Part shown: positions 10,226-18,930 of the stretch, one piece after another | Layout: every line of letters starts with the position of its first letter | Numbering within the stretch: the first letter of the stretch is position 1 | Source of the DNA: Geminicoccaceae bacterium | GTDB taxonomy: Bacteria; Pseudomonadota; Alphaproteobacteria; Geminicoccales; Geminicoccaceae | Assembly (NCBI GenBank): GCA_028279345.1 | Contig: JANQNY010000003.1 | Location: forward strand, 1-64,000 | Direction: 5' to 3' | DNA length: 64,000 nt | Translations under genes and position numbers: made by a program | Notes under the pieces: generated by a model | The model's database searches: none | Told to the model about the DNA's origin: nothing | The model's input: only the letters and a program-made list of their open reading frames with translations

Positions 10226-11359
10226 TCAGCGCAACGCCACCGCAAAGGCTATGATCTGGGTGTCGACGCCGTCGTCGTTGTCCTCGAACAGGATCAGCGT
10301 GCGCCGGCCGTCGTCGAGATCGGGGCCGAAGACCATCGCCTCGAAGCTGCCGACGCGCTCGACCAGGCCCTCGCTCCGGAGCGTCTCGAAGTCGAGAACC
10401 AGACGCTTCTCGACCGCGCGCTCGTCGCCGGTGAGCGGGTCGATCTTGGCGACGTCGTCGGCCTCGGCCGTGTCGATCTCGAAGAGTGCGATGGGCCGGG
10501 TGTTGGTGCGCGGCTCGCCGCCGATCCACTCGCGTTCGAGCGCCAGGAGCGTCGTGTCGGTGAGCGGCAGCAGATCGACCATGCTGCGGTCGCCGCCCTC
10601 GTCGGTCGTGAGAATGGTCGAGCCCTCGCGCGCAGACAGCTCGTAGACATACTCGGCCTCGAGGCGCAGTTCTCCTTCAGGTTCGGCGTTCCACTTGATG
10701 ATCCGAAGGCGGCTCGGCGCGTCGAGCGTGGGCTTGGGGCCATCCTGCTGGAGCGCGGTTTCCGCGGCCATCCAGAGCGTCCCGTGATCGGCCCCATAGA
10801 CGAGCGATTCGAAGCCGCCGCTGCTGTAGACGCCACGCCCCGCTTTGTCGGTTTGGATGTAGCGCGCGTCGAGCGGTAGTGCTTCAACGAAGGCGCCGCC
10901 GGTCGTGTAGCGGTAGAGGAAGGGCGCGTGCGCGTCGTCGGGACCATCGCCGAGGCCCTCCGACGTGACGAGGAGCGTCTCGCCGTCGGCGTCGAGGGCA
11001 AGACCTTCGAGGTCGAAGCTGCCAATCTCCATCGGGCCGTCGAGCAGGGTCACGCCCAGAACCTCGACATCGCCTTCGTCGAGGCTGCCGTCGGCGACGT
11101 CGATCCTCAGCGTGTAGAAGCGCGCGGGGCCCTCGGTGTCGTCCGAGATCGCTAGGTAGGTATTGGTATCACCGGCCCGAGCCAGGCCGGACAGACCCAA
11201 GAGACGCGTGCCGTCGACCTCGGCGCCCAATGGCAAGAAGACCTCCCCCAGAAACTCCATCCCGCCGATGAACTCGGTGTCGCCCAGGTCGAGAGCTCCG
11301 GCGGCCGCAGGGGTGAGCGCGGCGAGAAGCGCGGTCTTGGCTACGAGGCGGTATGGCAT
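10226..11359 (-). CDS. Secreted esterase-like protein of the phytase-like family
   Basis: This 377-residue protein has a signal peptide of about 22 residues (hydrophobic stretch ending AAAGA), so it is exported. The rest is a beta-propeller-like domain of the phytase-like (PF13449) type. Visible family features are GLSGLA near residue 55, FDLEGLALD near 115 and GFESLVYG near 182. It is strongly acidic, which suits a periplasmic or metal-binding protein. The substrate is unknown; phytase or esterase activity is a family label, not shown here. It stands alone, convergent to hepT. Confidence 0.72.
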   Translation of the reverse strand: MPYRLVAKTALLAALTPAAAGALDLGDTEFIGGMEFLGEVFLPLGAEVDGTRLLGLSGLARAGDTNTYLAISDDTEGPARFYTLRIDVADGSLDEGDVEVLGVTLLDGPMEIGSFDLEGLALDADGETLLVTSEGLGDGPDDAHAPFLYRYTTGGAFVEALPLDARYIQTDKAGRGVYSSGGFESLVYGADHGTLWMAAETALQQDGPKPTLDAPSRLRIIKWNAEPEGELRLEAEYVYELSAREGSTILTTDEGGDRSMVDLLPLTDTTLLALEREWIGGEPRTNTRPIALFEIDTAEADDVAKIDPLTGDERAVEKRLVLDFETLRSEGLVERVGSFEAMVFGPDLDDGRRTLILFEDNDDGVDTQIIAFAVALR

Positions 11360-11461
11360 GGCAGGATCCAGTGGTCGTTCTCATCCACGGGTAGAGCGCC
11401 AGGATGACAATCGAGCGATGCCTATGTGGCAGCCGCGTGACAGGCAGGGCCGCCGCGCGGC

Positions 11462-12043
11462 TCAGAAATACCGCCCCGGCTCCTCGGTGTGGTCGGCGAC
11501 GCCCGGCACCAGCTCCCAGCTCGCCTCGATCTCGTAGTGCGGGGCGCCGCCGCCGAGCCAGCTCGAATAGAGGTGGAAGTCGCTGATCTCTGTCGCCGGC
11601 AGGCGGATCAGGCTGTGCCGCTGGAGGTAGGACTGCAGACGCTCCTCCGGCGGGGGGAAACGACAGCGGGCGATCGTGACGTGCGGGGTGAACTTGCGCT
11701 TCTCGAGCTTGATGCCGGCATCGCCCAGCGCGCGGGCGACCCGGCGCTGCAGACGGTCGAGCTCGGGCTCGGGACGCACGCCGACCCAGAGCTGGCGCAG
11801 GGGCCCGCGCGGCGGAAAATGGCCGAGGCCCTTGAGCTCCAGCGCGAAGGGCCTCGTGTGCACCATGCCCAACGCCTCGATGAGATCCTCGGTAAGCCGG
11901 CGGTCGGCCTCACCGATGAAACCGAGCGTCACGTGCATGGTGTCGGGATCGGTCCAGCGGACGTCGGGCAGGCCCTGCTGCATCGTGGCCAGCGCGTCCT
12001 TGTGATAGCGGGGCAGATCGAGGGCGACGAAGAGACGGGTCAT
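11462..12043 (-). CDS. thpR: RNA 2',3'-cyclic phosphodiesterase (LigT/ThpR)
   Basis: This 193-residue member of the 2H phosphoesterase family has both catalytic HxT motifs: HVTLGFIG at residue 37 and HVTIARC at 121. It hydrolyses 2',3'-cyclic phosphates on RNA ends, and some members ligate tRNA halves in vitro. The ATG at 12043 is preceded by GGAGGG. It is divergent from the yfgM-bamB-der unit. Confidence 0.9.
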   Translation of the reverse strand: MTRLFVALDLPRYHKDALATMQQGLPDVRWTDPDTMHVTLGFIGEADRRLTEDLIEALGMVHTRPFALELKGLGHFPPRGPLRQLWVGVRPEPELDRLQRRVARALGDAGIKLEKRKFTPHVTIARCRFPPPEERLQSYLQRHSLIRLPATEISDFHLYSSWLGGGAPHYEIEASWELVPGVADHTEEPGRYF

Positions 12044-12183
12044 GGAGCCCTCCTGCACGATCGGCCAGCAGCGCGGTCGGCCTTGTCAACCGCTTGTCGC
12101 TTACCTACCAACCGTGGGGTCCGTATCCAAGCGGATGCGCGACGATCGACCACCTGCCCTTTCGAACGGAGTGAGAAGCCGCC

Positions 12184-12849
12184 TTGGCCCACAACCCCGA
12201 CGCCTTCGCCCGCGAGGTCGACGAGGAGCTGCGCGAAGATCGCCTGAAGGCGATCTGGCGGCGCTACGGGCTCCTCATCGTCGGTGGCGCCGTGGCGCTG
12301 GTGCTGGCGACCGCCGCCTCGGTCGGCTGGAACGCCTGGCAGGAGAACCGTCGGATCGCCGACGCGGACGCCTTCGATGTAGCGCTCCGCTCGTCCGCGG
12401 AGCCAGTGCCGGCGGCCGAAGAGCTGGAAGGCATGGCAGCGGACGCCAACACGGGCTACCGCGCCATCGGCCGTTTGACGGCGGCGCAGCTCTACGATGC
12501 CGCAGGCAATCTCGACGCGGCCCGTGATGCGCTCGCCACCTTGGCCGCGGACGGCCAGGTGCCGGACCTTTACCGCGACCTCGCCCGCCTGCTCGATGTC
12601 GCGGCGGGGCTCGACGCCATGTCGCCGGACGCCGCGCTCGCCGATTTGCAACCACTCGCCGCCGACGGTGCGCCCTGGCGCCACTCGGCGCGCGAGCTGA
12701 TCGCTGCCGCGCAGCTTGAGGCGGGCGACACCGCCGCGGCGGCAACGACGCTCGAGGCGCTCGCGGCCGACGGCACCGCGCCGCCGGGGCTACGTGCCAG
12801 AGCGAGCGAGCTCGTCGCCGCTCTCAGCGGCGCGCCGGCGACCGAGTAG
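12184..12849 (+). CDS. YfgM-like periplasmic TPR-like protein
   Basis: This 221-residue protein has a short cytoplasmic N-terminus (1-28), one membrane anchor at about 29-49 and an alanine-rich helical repeat domain of the TPR-like type in the periplasm. In E. coli the homologue YfgM contacts the Sec translocon and periplasmic chaperones. The start is a TTG at 12184. The position directly before bamB and der matches the conserved yfgM-bamB-der order and supports the call. Confidence 0.82.
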   Translation: MAHNPDAFAREVDEELREDRLKAIWRRYGLLIVGGAVALVLATAASVGWNAWQENRRIADADAFDVALRSSAEPVPAAEELEGMAADANTGYRAIGRLTAAQLYDAAGNLDAARDALATLAADGQVPDLYRDLARLLDVAAGLDAMSPDAALADLQPLAADGAPWRHSARELIAAAQLEAGDTAAAATTLEALAADGTAPPGLRARASELVAALSGAPATE

Positions 12850-12853
12850 CATC

Positions 12854-14173
12854 GTGCGCCACGCGCTGGTCCTCCTGGCATCGTTGGCGCTCGGCGGCTG
12901 CGCGCTGTTCGACGGCTGGTTCGGCGACCCGGAGGACCCGCCGCTGCCAGGCGACCGCCAGCCGGTGCTTCTGACCGACGCCACACTCCGCGCTGATCCG
13001 GAGCTTGCCGCCGCGCCGGTCAGCCTGCCGCCAGCAACCGTCAACGACTCCTGGGGGCAGCGCGGCGGCAACGCTCAGCACCACTTGGAACACGTGGCAC
13101 TCGGCAGTGGGCTTCAGCGCCGCTGGAGCAGCGACCTCGGCCGCGGCAATGCCAGGACGAGCTACATTCCGGCACCGCCCGTGATCGACGAGGGCCGGCT
13201 GTTTGCCGCCGACGCCGATGCGACGGTCCAGGCCTATGACCTCTCCACCGGGAACCGTCTGTGGCGCACTCGGTTCGAGGTCGGCAGCGACCGCGAGCTC
13301 GGAGCCGGCCTCGCTGCCTCCGGCGGCGGCGTCTTCGTCGCCACCGCGCGCGGCGAGGTCGCGGCCCTCAACGCCAACTCGGGCGAGGTGATCTGGGCGA
13401 CCAACCTCGGCGCGCCCGTACGTGCCGCACCGACCCTCGCCGGGCGCTTCGTCATCGTTCTCACCGCCGACAACCAGACCTTCGGCCTCGACGCCGTCGA
13501 CGGCACCGTGCTCTGGAACCATCAGGGCTTCGCCGAGGCCACGGCGCTGTTGGGCGGGCCGTCGCCAGCAGCCACTGGCGGGTTGGTCGTCGTTCCCTAC
13601 AGTTCCGGCGAGGTCTACGGCCTCGTCCTCGAGACCGGCGCGCCGGTCTGGCTCGATGCCGTGCAGCGGCCGCGGCGCACGACGGCGGTCGGCAGCATCG
13701 CGGACATCCGGGGCTCGCCGGTGATCGACGACCAGGGTCGCGTCTTCGTTGCGGGCCACGGCGGAGAGATCGCCGCACTCGATGCCGCGACCGGTCGCCG
13801 CGGCTGGGATCAGCGGCTCGCCGCCAGCGAGACACCGTGGGTCGCGGACGAGGTCATCTTCGTCGTCACCACCGACGGCAACGTGGTGGCCCTCGATGCG
13901 GGCGCCGGTGGCATCCGTTGGACCACGCCTTTGCCACGCTTTCGCCGTCCCGACGACCCGGAGACCGACCGCATCTACCACGCGGGCCCGGTGCTCGCCG
14001 GTGACCGGCTGCTGGTGGTCGGCTCGCTCGGCACGCTCTGGTCGCTCGACCCCGCGACCGGTGCCATTCAGAGCGAGATGGAGATCCCCGACGGCGTCAC
14101 GCTGCCACCGATCGTGGCGGCGAGCCGCCTCGTCCTCGTCGACGACGACGGCACGGTTCACGTCTACAACTGA
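12854..14173 (+). CDS. bamB: Outer-membrane assembly lipoprotein BamB
   Basis: This 439-residue protein has a lipoprotein signal with lipobox LGGC, so Cys16 is the expected lipidation site. The mature part is a beta-propeller of repeated PQQ-type blades of the form (L/V)xALDAxTGxxxW. It is the scaffold subunit of the BAM complex that inserts outer-membrane beta-barrels. The GTG at 12854 gives the shortest signal peptide and lies 4 bp after yfgM; an in-frame upstream start would add an arginine-rich segment that does not fit a signal sequence. Confidence 0.92.
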   Translation: MRHALVLLASLALGGCALFDGWFGDPEDPPLPGDRQPVLLTDATLRADPELAAAPVSLPPATVNDSWGQRGGNAQHHLEHVALGSGLQRRWSSDLGRGNARTSYIPAPPVIDEGRLFAADADATVQAYDLSTGNRLWRTRFEVGSDRELGAGLAASGGGVFVATARGEVAALNANSGEVIWATNLGAPVRAAPTLAGRFVIVLTADNQTFGLDAVDGTVLWNHQGFAEATALLGGPSPAATGGLVVVPYSSGEVYGLVLETGAPVWLDAVQRPRRTTAVGSIADIRGSPVIDDQGRVFVAGHGGEIAALDAATGRRGWDQRLAASETPWVADEVIFVVTTDGNVVALDAGAGGIRWTTPLPRFRRPDDPETDRIYHAGPVLAGDRLLVVGSLGTLWSLDPATGAIQSEMEIPDGVTLPPIVAASRLVLVDDDGTVHVYN

Positions 14174-14200
14174 GCGTCCGCCCGTTCGAGGACCCGCGCC

Positions 14201-15553
14201 TTGCGCACCACCGTCGCCATCCTCGGCCGCCCCAATGTTGGGAAGTCGACGCTCTATAACCGGCTCGTCGGTCGCCGCCGGGCGATCGTCGACGACACGC
14301 CGGGCGTGACCCGTGACCGGCTGGAGGGGGACGCGCGCCTGCACGACCTCACCTTCCGTGTGATCGACACTGCCGGCATGGACGACGGCGCACCCGGCAG
14401 CCTGCAGGCCCGCTTGACCGAGCAGAGTGCGGCAGCACTCGCCGAAGCGGATCTGGGCATCCTTCTGATCGACGCCAAGGCCGGCGTGACGGCGCTCGAC
14501 GAGCGCCTCGCCGAGCGCCTGCGCACGCAGGGCAAGCCCCTGATCCTGGTCGCCAACAAGGCCGAGGGCGACGGCGGCACGCTGGCCCAGGCCGAAGCCT
14601 GGCGGCTCCTTCTCGGCGAGCCCGTGGCGATCTCCGCCGAGCACAATCGCGGCATGGTCGACCTCGCCGACGCGCTCCGGCCCTTCCTCGAAACGCTGGA
14701 TGATGGCGACGACAGCAGGCCAGATGCCGACGAGGGTCGACCCGACATCCTGCGGCTCGCCGTGGTCGGTCGGCCCAACGCCGGCAAGTCGTCGCTGATC
14801 AACCGGCTCGTCGCCAGCGACCGCCTGCTGACCGGCCCGGAGCCCGGCCTCACCCGCGATGCCGTCCACATCCGCTGGCAGCATCAGGGCCGCACCTTCG
14901 AGCTGGTCGACACGGCTGGGCTGCGGCGCCGCTCGCGCATCGACGCCCGCTCGCTTGAGAAGGTCTCGACCTCGGCCACCATCGAGGCGCTTAAGCTGGC
15001 GGCCGTAGCGCTTCTCGTCATCGACGCGACCCAGCCGTTCGAGCGCCAGGACCAGACGATCGCTGACCTGGTGTTGCGCGAGGGCCGGGCACTCGTGCTG
15101 GCGCTCAACAAATGGGACCTCGTGGAGGAACCGGACGTGCTTCTGCGCGACATCCGGCGACGGCTCGGCGGTGAACTGGCGCAGGCGCGCGGCGTGCCAG
15201 CTATTCCGGTCTCAGCGTTGACCGGTGCGGGCCTCAAGCGGCTGCTCGACGCCATCGATCGCCAATACGAGCGCTGGTGCCGCCGCATCGCCACGGGCGA
15301 GCTCAACCGCTGGCTCCAACAGATGCTCGAGCACAACCCGCCGCCGCTCGTGAAGGGCCGCCGCATCAAACTCCGCTATGTCACCCAGGCGAAGGGTCGC
15401 CCACCCACCTTCGCGCTCTTCGGCAACCAGCTCGACGAACTGCCTGAAAGCTATCTCCGCTACCTCACGGGCGGCCTACGCGAAGCGTTCGACTTCCAGG
15501 GCGTGCCGATTCGATGGCACAAGCGGCAGGGTAAGAACCCCTATGCGGCCTGA
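14201..15553 (+). CDS. der: Ribosome-assembly GTPase Der (EngA)
   Basis: This 450-residue protein has two GTPase domains in tandem. The first P-loop GRPNVGKST is at residues 9-17 and the second, GRPNAGKSS, near 190. Each is followed by a DTAG(M/L) G3 motif and an NK(A/W)(E/D) G4 motif. A KH-like RNA-binding domain occupies the last 90 or so residues. It acts in 50S subunit maturation. The start is a TTG at 14201, 27 bp after bamB. Confidence 0.97.
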   Translation: MRTTVAILGRPNVGKSTLYNRLVGRRRAIVDDTPGVTRDRLEGDARLHDLTFRVIDTAGMDDGAPGSLQARLTEQSAAALAEADLGILLIDAKAGVTALDERLAERLRTQGKPLILVANKAEGDGGTLAQAEAWRLLLGEPVAISAEHNRGMVDLADALRPFLETLDDGDDSRPDADEGRPDILRLAVVGRPNAGKSSLINRLVASDRLLTGPEPGLTRDAVHIRWQHQGRTFELVDTAGLRRRSRIDARSLEKVSTSATIEALKLAAVALLVIDATQPFERQDQTIADLVLREGRALVLALNKWDLVEEPDVLLRDIRRRLGGELAQARGVPAIPVSALTGAGLKRLLDAIDRQYERWCRRIATGELNRWLQQMLEHNPPPLVKGRRIKLRYVTQAKGRPPTFALFGNQLDELPESYLRYLTGGLREAFDFQGVPIRWHKRQGKNPYAA

Positions 15554-15595
15554 CCGCATGGTCGTTCGCTAGGTGCGTTGGTGGGCTCGCCGTCG

Positions 15596-16072
15596 ATGTC
15601 TCTGCACACCCGGGCAGCTCAGCACGAAGACGCACGCGCAATGGCGCATATCCTGAACGAGATCATCTCGATTGGCGGAACGACCGCGTTTCGCCAACCA
15701 TTCGACGAACGAGGCATTGTCGACACCTTCATCTCGCCGAAACGCGCGATCAGCTGCTTCGTGGCCATCGAGAGAGCGCAACTGCTGGGATTTCAAGCAC
15801 TTGAGTGGTGCGACCCGAATTGGCCGGGGGAAGACCCGTTGCCCGCGGACTGGGCGGTGATCTCCACCTATGTGAAACCCGTCGCACACAACCGCGGGAT
15901 CGGCCGAGCGTTGTTCGCAAGGACTGCGAAGGCTGCAAGACAGACGGGCGTCCGCTTCATCGATGCCACCATTCGCAAGGAAAACAGCGCCGGGCAGGCC
16001 TTCTATCAGGCGATCGGCTTCGCGGACTATCGGAGCGACGCGGAGACCATATGCAAGCGTCTTGCACCCTAG
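15596..16072 (+). CDS. GNAT family acetyltransferase, phosphinothricin-acetyltransferase-like
   Basis: This 158-residue single-domain acetyltransferase has the acetyl-CoA loop in HNRGIGRALF (motif A, near residues 101-110). It also has the C-terminal NSAGQAFYQAIGF helix-strand typical of PAT/Bar-like enzymes. The substrate is not known; relatives acetylate phosphinothricin, methionine sulfoximine or other small amines. The ATG at 15596 is preferred to an in-frame GTG at 15578. It is the first gene of the accessory segment after der. Confidence 0.78.
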   Translation: MSLHTRAAQHEDARAMAHILNEIISIGGTTAFRQPFDERGIVDTFISPKRAISCFVAIERAQLLGFQALEWCDPNWPGEDPLPADWAVISTYVKPVAHNRGIGRALFARTAKAARQTGVRFIDATIRKENSAGQAFYQAIGFADYRSDAETICKRLAP

Positions 16073-16168
16073 TTGCCGTTGGACGCTGGCCGACACCGAC
16101 TGGCCGTTTTCGGACTTCATCATCCGTTGCCGCTCGCCCGTGACCGATCCTGGCCTTAGGATCGGTTC

Positions 16169-16720
16169 ATGCTTGATTTCGAAACCTGCAACCAGGCGCG
16201 GCTGAGGCGCGACCCGGCATTCGACGGACGGTTCTTCATCGGCGTCACAACGACCGGCATCTATTGCCGGCCCATCTGCCCCGTGCGGCAGCCGCTCACG
16301 CAGAACGTCTGCTTCTACCCGACCGCTGCCGCAGCGGAGCGCGCGGGCTACCGCCCTTGCCTCAGATGCCGACCGGAAACCGCACCGTTCAGTCCCGCGT
16401 GGAAGGGCACGCAGAGCACGGTCGCACGCGCACTGCGCCTCATCGAGGAGGGGGTGCTCGATCATGGCAGTGTCGGTGACCTCGCGGGCAGCCTCGGCAT
16501 CGGCCCCCGGCACCTTGCGCGTCTCTTCAGGCGCCATGTCGGCGCATCGCCCACGCGAACCGCGAAGACAATGCGCCTCCAGCGCGCCAAGCGTCTGCTC
16601 AATGGAAGCGACCTCGCGATTACCGACATCGCCTTCCAGTCGGGGTTCAGATCGGTCCGACGCTTCAACGCGGCATTCTCTGAGCTCTACGGCCGATCGC
16701 CTTCTTCGCTGCGGAGATGA
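16169..16720 (+). CDS. AdaA-type methylphosphotriester-sensing AraC regulator
   Basis: This 183-residue protein combines an Ada zinc domain and an AraC-type helix-turn-helix domain without the C-terminal methyltransferase. Cys33, Cys37, Cys64 and Cys67 have exactly the spacing of the four zinc cysteines of E. coli Ada (38, 42, 69, 72). Cys33 therefore corresponds to the methyl-accepting residue. The double HTH runs from about 85 to 180. By analogy with Bacillus AdaA it should become an activator after taking a methyl group from DNA phosphotriesters. Its stop overlaps the ogt start (ATGA). Confidence 0.87.
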   Translation: MLDFETCNQARLRRDPAFDGRFFIGVTTTGIYCRPICPVRQPLTQNVCFYPTAAAAERAGYRPCLRCRPETAPFSPAWKGTQSTVARALRLIEEGVLDHGSVGDLAGSLGIGPRHLARLFRRHVGASPTRTAKTMRLQRAKRLLNGSDLAITDIAFQSGFRSVRRFNAAFSELYGRSPSSLRR

Positions 16721-17247
16721 GTGAGCGCATGGCCGAGGCGCCGATGTCGTACACGACGATGGAAAGCCCTGTCGGCGAGCTTCTGCTGGCGGGCGACGAG
16801 CAAGCGCTGTGCCTGGTGAGCTTTCCGTCGGGCCAACAGGTCGTCCGGCCAGGACGCGATTGGATCCGCTCCGAGCAACCCTTCGCGGCTGCGACCTCGC
16901 AACTGTCAGCGTTCTTCGGAGGTGAATTGGAGACGTTCGACCTCCTGCTCAAGCCTGACGGTACGGCGTTTCAGAAGCGCGTCTGGCGTGCGCTGTGCAA
17001 GATCCCCTATGGCGAGACCCGGAGCTATGGATGGTTGGCCCGGGAGATCGGTTTGCCCAACGCCAGCCGTGCGGTCGGTGCGGCGAACGGCGCCAACCCG
17101 TTGCCCATCGTTGTGCCATGCCACCGGGTGATCGGCGCCAACGGCTCGCTCACCGGCTTCGGTGGCGGCATCGAAGTGAAGCGGTTCTTGCTCGACCTGG
17201 AGGCACGCAACGCGAGCGCATCGACGCGGGGCACGCGACTATTGTGA
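16717..17247 (+). CDS. ogt: Methylated-DNA-protein-cysteine methyltransferase
   Basis: This 176-residue suicide enzyme repairs O6-methylguanine. The active-site motif PCHRVIG has acceptor Cys135. The helix-turn-helix and the asparagine hinge precede it (LPNASRAVGAANGANPLPIV region). It overlaps adaA by 4 bp, so the two are co-translated, forming a split Ada system. In-frame ATGs at 16729 and 16744 are possible later starts; the overlap favours 16717. Confidence 0.93.
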   Translation: MSERMAEAPMSYTTMESPVGELLLAGDEQALCLVSFPSGQQVVRPGRDWIRSEQPFAAATSQLSAFFGGELETFDLLLKPDGTAFQKRVWRALCKIPYGETRSYGWLAREIGLPNASRAVGAANGANPLPIVVPCHRVIGANGSLTGFGGGIEVKRFLLDLEARNASASTRGTRLL

Positions 17248-17281
17248 GCGAGATGGCCTGCGCGAGCGGAGCCTGCCGGGG

Positions 17282-18625
17282 CTAGGTCGCGGCCTTGCTA
17301 CCGAACGCAACGACGCGCCGCGTCTTGCCGTCGTCGAGAATGGTACACCCTGCCTTCTTGAGCGGCTCGACGATCGACGGGCGCAGCGATGCGCCGCCGA
17401 CGGTGTAGGGGCACGCCACGAAGAAGGTCCCTACTCTGCTGATCCACCGACCCAGGCCCGCGATCGCCTGGGGCTCGGCGCCGTTGAGCTGAATGTTGAG
17501 ATAGTCGATTGCATCCAGCCCCAATTCGGAGAAGATCGTCGCGAGCGACTTGGTTTCCAAGACGGCACCCGTGGGCCCGCCGCGCTCGGTTGCTACCAGG
17601 CTGTGACCCATACCGACTTCATGGCGCAAGAAGTGCTGACCGAGGCCGTCAACATCGCTTATAGCCGCGCGTACCGGCTTCACCCGATCGCTCAAACCAT
17701 TCTCCGCAATGTTGCGTTCGAGTAGTTCGAAGTTGTCATCTGCGATCTCGATAGCGATCACCCGACATGCTGGCCCCATGGCGTCCGCCATGGCGATCGC
17801 CTTGCAGCCGATATAGCAGCCGGCGTCCACGGCAACTTGTGCGTGTGCGGGAAAGTGAAACGAGCCGGGATGACTCAAATACTTCAGATACCTTTGTTGA
17901 ACGAGCACGCCCATTTTGTACTCGACAGGGCCCCAGTCGGCGGGCAAGCGGTCTTTCACGACTTCAAACAGTGCTTCGTCACGCGGAGAAATTCTGCCGT
18001 GATCGTAGAACACGCGGCCGCCTGGCAATCTGGCATAGGCAAGTCCGTCTGCGGTAACCCCACAAACGAGTTCAAGGGGTGGCGGGCCATCGGTGCGACG
18101 AAGCAGCCGCGGGAGCCTGTCTGAAACGAGGCGCAGACGCGCAGCCAGCTGCTCGTCCGAGAGATCAGGAAATCCACGCGGAAGCCTAATCGGCGTTGTT
18201 GCATGCTCCGATGACGAAACGCCGCGATCCGACGATGCCGACGCGTTCTCGATCGCCGGCAGCAGAAACTTGAGCGTGTCCGAAAGACTCTCACCACGAA
18301 TCCGAGATAGGCGACGAAGCCGCAACCGCACGGCTGGTTCCAGGTTTATCGTTCGGCGCTGGAGCTGTGGAAGTGCATCCACAACACTGCGGACGCGTGC
18401 AGCCAGTTCCTCATCCGACCGTTCGGGAAAACTCGCTCGCAGCCGTATCCGCTTCGCACCGTGCTCAGGCCGTAATTCACCCGGGTCCGGCGTGGCCGCA
18501 GCATCTTCGATAGCTGGGAGCAAGAATGTCAAAGTATCTCCGATCTTCTCGCTGCGTAGCCGTGACAATTGACGCAGCCGTGAGTTAACGACCGGATCGA
18601 TGTGGATGGATCGATGCTTTTTCAT
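17282..18625 (-). CDS. FkbM-like methyltransferase with two N-terminal ribbon-helix-helix-like modules
   Basis: The 447-residue product has three parts. Residues 6-91 and 92-177 are an ungapped tandem duplication, 47 of 86 positions identical by my hand alignment. Each copy begins with a strand, a helix, a short turn and a second helix (in copy 2, SRIRGESLSDTLKFLLP), which looks like a ribbon-helix-helix DNA-binding unit, then ends in a PxxSDEELAAR helix. Residues about 205-447 are an FkbM-type SAM methyltransferase with VDAGCYIG at 266-273. The usual FkbM signature KIDxEGAE is altered to NIQLNGAE at 377-384. The ATG at 18625 has GGAG 7 bases upstream. The substrate and any DNA target are unknown. 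Confidence 0.68.
   Translation of the reverse strand: MKKHRSIHIDPVVNSRLRQLSRLRSEKIGDTLTFLLPAIEDAAATPDPGELRPEHGAKRIRLRASFPERSDEELAARVRSVVDALPQLQRRTINLEPAVRLRLRRLSRIRGESLSDTLKFLLPAIENASASSDRGVSSSEHATTPIRLPRGFPDLSDEQLAARLRLVSDRLPRLLRRTDGPPPLELVCGVTADGLAYARLPGGRVFYDHGRISPRDEALFEVVKDRLPADWGPVEYKMGVLVQQRYLKYLSHPGSFHFPAHAQVAVDAGCYIGCKAIAMADAMGPACRVIAIEIADDNFELLERNIAENGLSDRVKPVRAAISDVDGLGQHFLRHEVGMGHSLVATERGGPTGAVLETKSLATIFSELGLDAIDYLNIQLNGAEPQAIAGLGRWISRVGTFFVACPYTVGGASLRPSIVEPLKKAGCTILDDGKTRRVVAFGSKAAT
18095..18610 (-). repeat. Tandem 258-bp coding duplication in the FkbM-like gene
   Basis: Bases 18610-18353 and 18352-18095 encode the two adjoining 86-residue repeats. They are diverged at DNA level but colinear without gaps in protein. 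This is an internal duplication rather than two separate genes. Confidence 0.8.
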
Positions 18626-18930
18626 TCCAACTCCAATCCAGATACTCCACTGCATGCGTTAGCGATTGCAAGCGCTCCAGGTCGGGGTTTGCCCTCGATT
18701 GGGGCCATAGCTGACACACCACCCGAGTGGACGTGTGGCGCCTACATGCGACACGCTCCCTTCTTGCAGCCTTGAGCCTCAGCATTGCATGCCTAAGGGC
18801 GCACCTCGAACGGCCGAAAATGACGGTCGTAAGGGCCAGCCATGCGGAGGTCGAAGCGGTGACCGGGGCTGCGATCGCGCGCGAACTCGGCTAGCTTGGT
18901 GCCATCGCACTCCCAGTGAGGTCATGGCCG
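18626..18930. other. Intergenic region between divergent genes
   Basis: These 305 bases separate the FkbM-like gene from the MBL-fold gene. I see no convincing gene, RNA fold or terminator. It should hold both promoters. Confidence 0.5.

Noticed and set aside
12824..14884. A 686-codon minus-strand open frame opposite bamB and der
   Set aside because: Both plus-strand genes are clear. The antisense product is low complexity with no known domain.
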